11,859 bases of DNA from Kocuria sp. (GTDB lineage: Bacteria > Actinomycetota > Actinomycetes > Actinomycetales > Micrococcaceae), in NCBI GenBank assembly GCA_030453435.1, contig JAKDKI010000040.1, forward strand, positions 1 to 11,859. Direction: 5' to 3'. Made by a program: the position numbers and the translations under genes. Below the pieces are notes generated by a model, which saw only the letters and a program-made list of their open reading frames with translations, did not search any database and was not told the DNA's origin. Positions within the stretch are counted from its first letter, which is position 1; every line of letters begins with the position of its first letter. Of this stretch, positions 8,262 through 11,859 are shown piece after piece.

Positions 8262-9916
8262 TTGTGCTCCTTACGGCCCGAGTGCAGCGCATCCAGCGCC
8301 GCCTTGAGCTCCACGCGATCATCCAGAGGATGTGCCACGCCATTGAGATCTTGGAAAACTTCGTGACCGCGTCCGGCCAGGATGATGGAATCCTCCGGTC
8401 TGGCCATGCGAACCGCAGTGTGGATGGCCACCTCGCGAGGGGCGATCACGTGCACCTCTGCAGCGCGCGCTCCGCGTTCTTGGGCTTCGCGTGCCCCCTG
8501 GGCGACCTGCTCCCGAATGGGCGCCGGATCCTCGTCGTGTGGATCGTCATCGGTGACGATCACGATATCTGCCCCCTCGGCGGCCACCCTGCCCATGATG
8601 GGGCGCTTGCTGGTGTCCCGCCTGCCGGTAGCGCCGAACACGATGATGGTCCGGCCGCCTTCCTCAGTGGGTTCCACGGACTGCAGGGCTCGCGCCATGG
8701 CATCCGGATTGTGGGCGAAGTCCACGACGGAGGTGGGTCGTGTACCGACCAACTGCATCCGGCCGGGGACATCCGTGGTCAACGGGTCGTGCTCGTCCAG
8801 GGCGGACTGCAGAGTGTCCAGATCCACGCCCGATTCGAGCACCATCAGCACAGCAAGGGCGGCATTGGCCACATTGAAATCACCGGGTAGCGCAGTGGAG
8901 ACCGTGAGTTTGCGACCGTCACGGTGCTGGAGGGTGAACGCATGGCCGATACCGCGCCGGGTCAGAGAACTCAGGGTCCAGTCCGCACCGGATCGATCGG
9001 GACCGGACTGCGCGTCATCACCGATATTGCCGCGCAGGGCCACTGACGTCACATGATCCGCCCCGAGGTTCTCCCTCGCTCGACGAGCCATCGCCTCGCC
9101 CCAGGTATCGCCTTCGGTCAGCAGGACGACGGCGCGCTCGGCCCGTTCCGCGGTGAAAAGTTGGGACTTGACCTCGAAATAGGCCTCCATGGAACCGTGC
9201 AGATCCAGGTGGTCCTGAGTCAGGTTCGTGAACCCGGCAACGTTATAGCGGACTCCGTCCACGCGGTGGAATTCCAGGGCGTGGGAGGAGACCTCCATGG
9301 CCGCGGCGTCGATTCCTCGCTCGCGCATGAGCGACAGCAACGAATGAACGTGCGGGGCTTCTGGGGTGGTCAATTTGGACGGGATGGGGGTATCGCCGGC
9401 CAGGATCTCGATCGTGCCGATAAGGCCCGTCGTATGGCCCAGAGCCCGCAGGATGGAGGTAATGAAATAGGTGGTGGTGGTCTTGCCGTTCGTGCCGGTC
9501 ACGGCGAAAAGCTTCTGGGCACTGCTGTCACCGGGATGCGAGTTGTAGATTTCCGCGGCGATGCGACCCGTCCACGCTCGGGGATCATCGCTGACCAGCA
9601 GGGGCAGGTCCACGCCGTCCTGAGCTACGATCTCCGCACCCGCCGCGTCCGTGAGGATGGCCACGGCACCGGACCGGGCGGCGTCGGCGGCGAATTTTGC
9701 CCCGTGCACGCGCGCACCGGGAAGCGCCGAATACAGGTCCCCCGGCTGAATCTCGCGAGAATTCAGGACCACTCCGGTCACGGACGCCTCCGGCGCCCCC
9801 TGCGACCCAACGATCTGCGTGCCCGTGAGACCCGCCAACTGCTCGACAGTATGCGCCACGGGATGGGACGGACGCACCGACTGTGCGTCAGGCCCCTGTT
9901 CGGCAGATGCAACCAT
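8258..9916 (-). CDS. murE: UDP-MurNAc-L-Ala-D-Glu--diamino acid ligase (MurE), probably L-lysine type
   Basis: Cytoplasmic ATP-dependent ligase that adds the third, diamino residue of the stem peptide. From the chosen ATG it has 552 residues. Visible elements are LNSREIQPGDLYSALPG in the UDP domain, the P-loop TGTNGKTTT (140-148), EVSSHAL (208-214), DHLDLH (235-240), Lys250 at the expected carbamylated-lysine position, and GRGHE (515-519). The specificity motif reads DDPH (457-460) where diaminopimelate enzymes have DNPR. The arginine that holds the second carboxylate of diaminopimelate is absent, so lysine (or another diamino acid lacking that carboxylate) is more likely. The substrate is inferred, while the family is certain. 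The start at 9916 has AAAAGGA five bases upstream. An in-frame GTG at 9955 would add 13 residues but has no well-spaced ribosome binding site and lies inside a potential hairpin. The gene follows ftsI after 84 nt. Confidence 0.95.
   Translation of the reverse strand: MVASAEQGPDAQSVRPSHPVAHTVEQLAGLTGTQIVGSQGAPEASVTGVVLNSREIQPGDLYSALPGARVHGAKFAADAARSGAVAILTDAAGAEIVAQDGVDLPLLVSDDPRAWTGRIAAEIYNSHPGDSSAQKLFAVTGTNGKTTTTYFITSILRALGHTTGLIGTIEILAGDTPIPSKLTTPEAPHVHSLLSLMRERGIDAAAMEVSSHALEFHRVDGVRYNVAGFTNLTQDHLDLHGSMEAYFEVKSQLFTAERAERAVVLLTEGDTWGEAMARRARENLGADHVTSVALRGNIGDDAQSGPDRSGADWTLSSLTRRGIGHAFTLQHRDGRKLTVSTALPGDFNVANAALAVLMVLESGVDLDTLQSALDEHDPLTTDVPGRMQLVGTRPTSVVDFAHNPDAMARALQSVEPTEEGGRTIIVFGATGRRDTSKRPIMGRVAAEGADIVIVTDDDPHDEDPAPIREQVAQGAREAQERGARAAEVHVIAPREVAIHTAVRMARPEDSIILAGRGHEVFQDLNGVAHPLDDRVELKAALDALHSGRKEHK
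8267..8272 (-). promoter_or_regulatory. Ribosome binding site of murF
   Basis: Minus-strand AAGGAG sits five bases before the murF ATG, within the last codons of murE. It confirms the start used in the ATGA overlap. Confidence 0.8.
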
Positions 9917-9921
9917 GGAAA

Positions 9922-9928
9922 TCCTTTT
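9922..9928 (-). promoter_or_regulatory. Ribosome binding site deciding the murE start
   Basis: Minus-strand AAAAGGA lies five bases before the ATG at 9916-9914. The upstream in-frame GTG at 9955 lacks a comparable site, so this ATG is preferred. Confidence 0.7.
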
Positions 9929-9929
9929 C

Positions 9930-9959
9930 AAAAAACTGTCGCGAGCGTTCCCCACTCAC
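9930..9959 (-). terminator. Hairpin followed by a U run between ftsI and murE (weak terminator or attenuator-like)
   Basis: The transcript from the minus strand can form GUGAGUG-GGGAA-CGCUCGC (9959-9941), seven pairs including two G-U pairs with a five-base loop. After GACAG come six U (9935-9930). The five-base spacer and the G-U pairs make it weaker than a classical intrinsic terminator. The U run abuts the murE ribosome binding site, so the structure could lower read-through or affect access to that site. The pairing was read by eye, and function is inferred. Confidence 0.35.
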
Positions 9960-9964
9960 CCGGG

Positions 9965-9981
9965 CCGGTAGTTACCGGTAA
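9965..9981. repeat. Overlapping palindromes in the ftsI-murE gap
   Basis: CCGGTA-GT-TACCGG (9965-9978) is a perfect 6-base inverted repeat, and TTACCGGTAA (9972-9981) is a perfect 10-base palindrome overlapping it. Together they give three CCGGTA half sites in 17 bases. In RNA the first could form a small CCGGU-AACU-ACCGG hairpin ahead of the one at 9941-9959. This could be a protein-binding site, an RNA element or chance. No clear -10/-35 promoter pair is visible beside it. Confidence 0.4.
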
Positions 9982-10000
9982 ATAACCTGGTGCTGCGAGT

Positions 10001-11854
10001 TTATCCCTGCGACTCTTCCCTCGCCGGTGAAGGCCACGTTTGCTCCAACGCGTTCGAGGGAGTCACGGAGCGATCGAGGTTGTCCGGCACTTCCTTGGGA
10101 ATCTCCACCGGATCCGTGGTGGACGGCGGCACGTTGTAGTGGTGCAACACCTGCTCCATGATCTTGGAGAAGGTTTCCGTGACGCCAATAGTGTGGACAT
10201 CTCCCTCGGGCCGCTGGAGAGTCACGGCCACGAGGTACTGGGGATCCTCCATGGGTGCCACTCCCACGAACGAGGTCGTGTAACCGTCATAGCCGCCCTG
10301 GTCACTGGGCGCCTCCGCGGTACCGGTCTTGCCACCCACGCGGTAGCCGGGAACCGCTGCTTCCTTGGCACCGCCTTCGGTCACCACCGTCTCCATGACG
10401 TCCATGGTCTTCTGCGCGGCTTCTGCAGAAACCACACGTTTACCCTCCGGCTGCTCAGGGGTGGTGACCGTCCCCTCCGAGTCCTCCGTGGACTCCACGA
10501 GCCGCGGTTCGATCAGAACTCCGTCATTGGCGACAGCTTGGAAGATAGAGGCCGTGCGCAGCGGGCTCTGCGAGACACCCTGGCCGAACAGAACGGTGAA
10601 CTGCTGGCGGAAATCCCACTCGTCGGCGGGAGCCAGGATTCCCGAGGTCTCTCCGGGAAGCTCGATGCCCGTGGACTGGCCCACGCCGAAATTCGACATG
10701 TAGTCGTGGCGAGTCTGCTTGTCCATCTTGGCGCCCATAATCACGGTGCCCGTGTTCATGGAGTCCGCGATGATGCCGGCCACCGTGCGGTTCTGGGTGC
10801 CGTGATCGAAGGCGTCGGTGATCTTCTCCGAATCGATCTGCAAGTGTCCGGGCACCGTGATTTCGGTATCGGGATCAACAATGCCCTGGTCGATGGCGGC
10901 TGCCGTGGTGAGGATCTTCTGCGTGGACCCGGGCTCCACGGCATGCGTCACTGAACGGACGCCCAAGTCCTCGCCCTCTGCCTCACCGGGCACGTTGGGG
11001 TCCACCGTGGAGGAATCCGCCATGGCCAGCACCTTGCCGGACTTGATCTCCATGACCACGGCACTGCCCCACTCCGCGTTGAGCTCCTCGGCACGTTCCG
11101 ACACGGCCTGTTGCGCGAAGTACTGAACATCACTGTCCATAGAAAGCTGAACGTCAGAACCGTCCTGTGGGGCCTGCAATTCCTGCGGGGCCACAGGAAT
11201 GCGCACACCGTCACCGGAAATTTCGTATCGCCGTTCACCGTCGGTTCCGCGCAACTTCTCGTCCTGGGTCTGTTCGATGCCCCCCAAAGCCTCGTTGTCG
11301 CCGCCCAAGAACCCCACGATGGACCCACCCACGGCACCGTTGGGATAGCTGCGCTGGAAGGTCGGTTGTCCGAAGACATAGGGCAGGTTGAGATCTCGGA
11401 TCTTGCCGTACTGCTCCGGGGTCACCCCGCGGGCCACGTAATTGAAGGTCTTGTCCCCGTCCAAAGCATTCTTGACCTCGGTGTCAGGGAGATTCAGTGC
11501 GTCAGCAATCTCGTACACCGCCTGGGTGGGAGTCACCTGTTCCGTGGACTGATCTTCCTTCACCCGAGTAAAGGCTGCCACGGCGGTCTGGTCGACCGTG
11601 ATGTCGTAACGCTGCAGGGTGCGTGCCAGAACCTCGCCGTTGGTGTCCTTGATGTCGCCGCGGACGGCCGGGATCACTTCCGTTTGGGTACGGCTCTCCG
11701 CTGCCGCTTCAGCCCGTCCCGTGGGGTCGAGGCCCTGCACCCAGAAGAGCTTTCCCGCGACCACCAATAACAACGCCAGCAACAGGGCGATGCCGACCTG
11801 TGCGCGCGTCCAGCGGGGTCGCCAGGACGCGCTTCCGGTTGCGGGTGATGACAC
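10001..11854 (-). CDS. ftsI: Septal peptidoglycan D,D-transpeptidase FtsI (PBP3/PbpB, class B PBP)
   Basis: Bitopic membrane transpeptidase that cross-links septal peptidoglycan, working with FtsW. The 617-residue product has a short cytoplasmic tail, one membrane helix (about 20-38) and a PBP dimerisation domain opening with RGDIKDTNGEVLA (65-77). The C-terminal transpeptidase domain has all three penicillin-binding motifs: STQK with nucleophile Ser310 (310-313), SMN (365-367) and KTGT (509-512). After the catalytic domain a Pro-rich, acidic tail of about 45 residues ends the protein, with no PASTA repeat seen. The start used is a GTG with TCACC before it. Only five upstream bases are visible and no stop intervenes, so the true start could lie outside the window. 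The short tail before the helix nevertheless makes this GTG plausible. In related clusters rsmH and an ftsL-like gene lie upstream. Confidence 0.95.
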   Translation of the reverse strand: MSSPATGSASWRPRWTRAQVGIALLLALLLVVAGKLFWVQGLDPTGRAEAAAESRTQTEVIPAVRGDIKDTNGEVLARTLQRYDITVDQTAVAAFTRVKEDQSTEQVTPTQAVYEIADALNLPDTEVKNALDGDKTFNYVARGVTPEQYGKIRDLNLPYVFGQPTFQRSYPNGAVGGSIVGFLGGDNEALGGIEQTQDEKLRGTDGERRYEISGDGVRIPVAPQELQAPQDGSDVQLSMDSDVQYFAQQAVSERAEELNAEWGSAVVMEIKSGKVLAMADSSTVDPNVPGEAEGEDLGVRSVTHAVEPGSTQKILTTAAAIDQGIVDPDTEITVPGHLQIDSEKITDAFDHGTQNRTVAGIIADSMNTGTVIMGAKMDKQTRHDYMSNFGVGQSTGIELPGETSGILAPADEWDFRQQFTVLFGQGVSQSPLRTASIFQAVANDGVLIEPRLVESTEDSEGTVTTPEQPEGKRVVSAEAAQKTMDVMETVVTEGGAKEAAVPGYRVGGKTGTAEAPSDQGGYDGYTTSFVGVAPMEDPQYLVAVTLQRPEGDVHTIGVTETFSKIMEQVLHHYNVPPSTTDPVEIPKEVPDNLDRSVTPSNALEQTWPSPAREESQG

Positions 11855-11859
11855 GGTGA

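Noticed and set aside
9930..9959. Strong intrinsic terminator ending the ftsI transcript
   Set aside because: The stem has two G-U pairs and is five bases from the U run, and no convincing promoter follows for murE, so full termination is unlikely. Listed as weak or attenuator-like instead.
9053..9985. Plus-strand open frame of 310 codons opposite murE
   Set aside because: It lies almost wholly against MurE, which has complete family motifs, and its product resembles no protein I recognise.
1..11859. Mobile elements, CRISPR arrays, tRNA/rRNA genes, phage or defence genes, frameshifted genes
   Set aside because: None seen. Coding genes fill all but two short gaps, all are intact with family motifs, and no long direct or inverted repeats were noticed.

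Overview
The window is a contiguous piece of a division and cell wall (dcw) cluster. All nine recognisable genes lie on the minus strand. Read in the direction of transcription, from the right end of the window to the left, they are ftsI (pbpB), murE, murF, mraY, murD, ftsW, murG, murC and the first 25 codons of ftsQ. High GC content, the actinobacterial flavour of the proteins (long hydrophilic FtsW tails, a MurD of about 510 residues) and a MurE specificity motif that does not look like the diaminopimelate type point to a high-GC Gram-positive bacterium. The best guess is a member of the Micrococcaceae (Arthrobacter/Kocuria/Rothia/Nesterenkonia neighbourhood) with L-lysine-type peptidoglycan. 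This placement is from memory of the families, not from a search.

Layout: 10001-11854 encodes FtsI, the septal transpeptidase. Its start lies only 5 bases from the right edge, so its upstream region is not visible. A gap of 84 nt (9917-10000) follows and holds nested CCGGTA/TACCGG dyads and a hairpin followed by six U, just before the murE ribosome binding site. From murE (8258-9916) through murG (ends at 1544) every junction is an overlap: ATGA at murE/murF, murF/mraY and mraY/murD, TAATG at murD/ftsW, and an 11-nt overlap at ftsW/murG. A second gap of 57 nt (1487-1543) separates murG from murC and contains a strong ribosome binding site for the GTG start of murC. murC then runs into ftsQ through another TAATG.

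Function: MurC, MurD, MurE and MurF add L-Ala, D-Glu, the diamino acid and D-Ala-D-Ala to UDP-MurNAc in the cytoplasm. MraY moves the product onto undecaprenyl phosphate to give lipid I, and MurG adds GlcNAc to give lipid II. FtsW polymerises lipid II at the septum, FtsI cross-links the strands, and FtsQ belongs to the FtsQ-FtsL-FtsB complex that controls them. The tight coupling suggests one transcript giving balanced amounts of these enzymes.

I found no mobile element, CRISPR array, RNA gene, toxin-antitoxin pair or unexplained accessory gene, and no evidence for a previously undescribed system. The points worth a second look are the MurE specificity motif, the structured ftsI-murE gap, the repeats between murG and murC, and the paired cysteines in outward-facing loops of FtsW and MraY.
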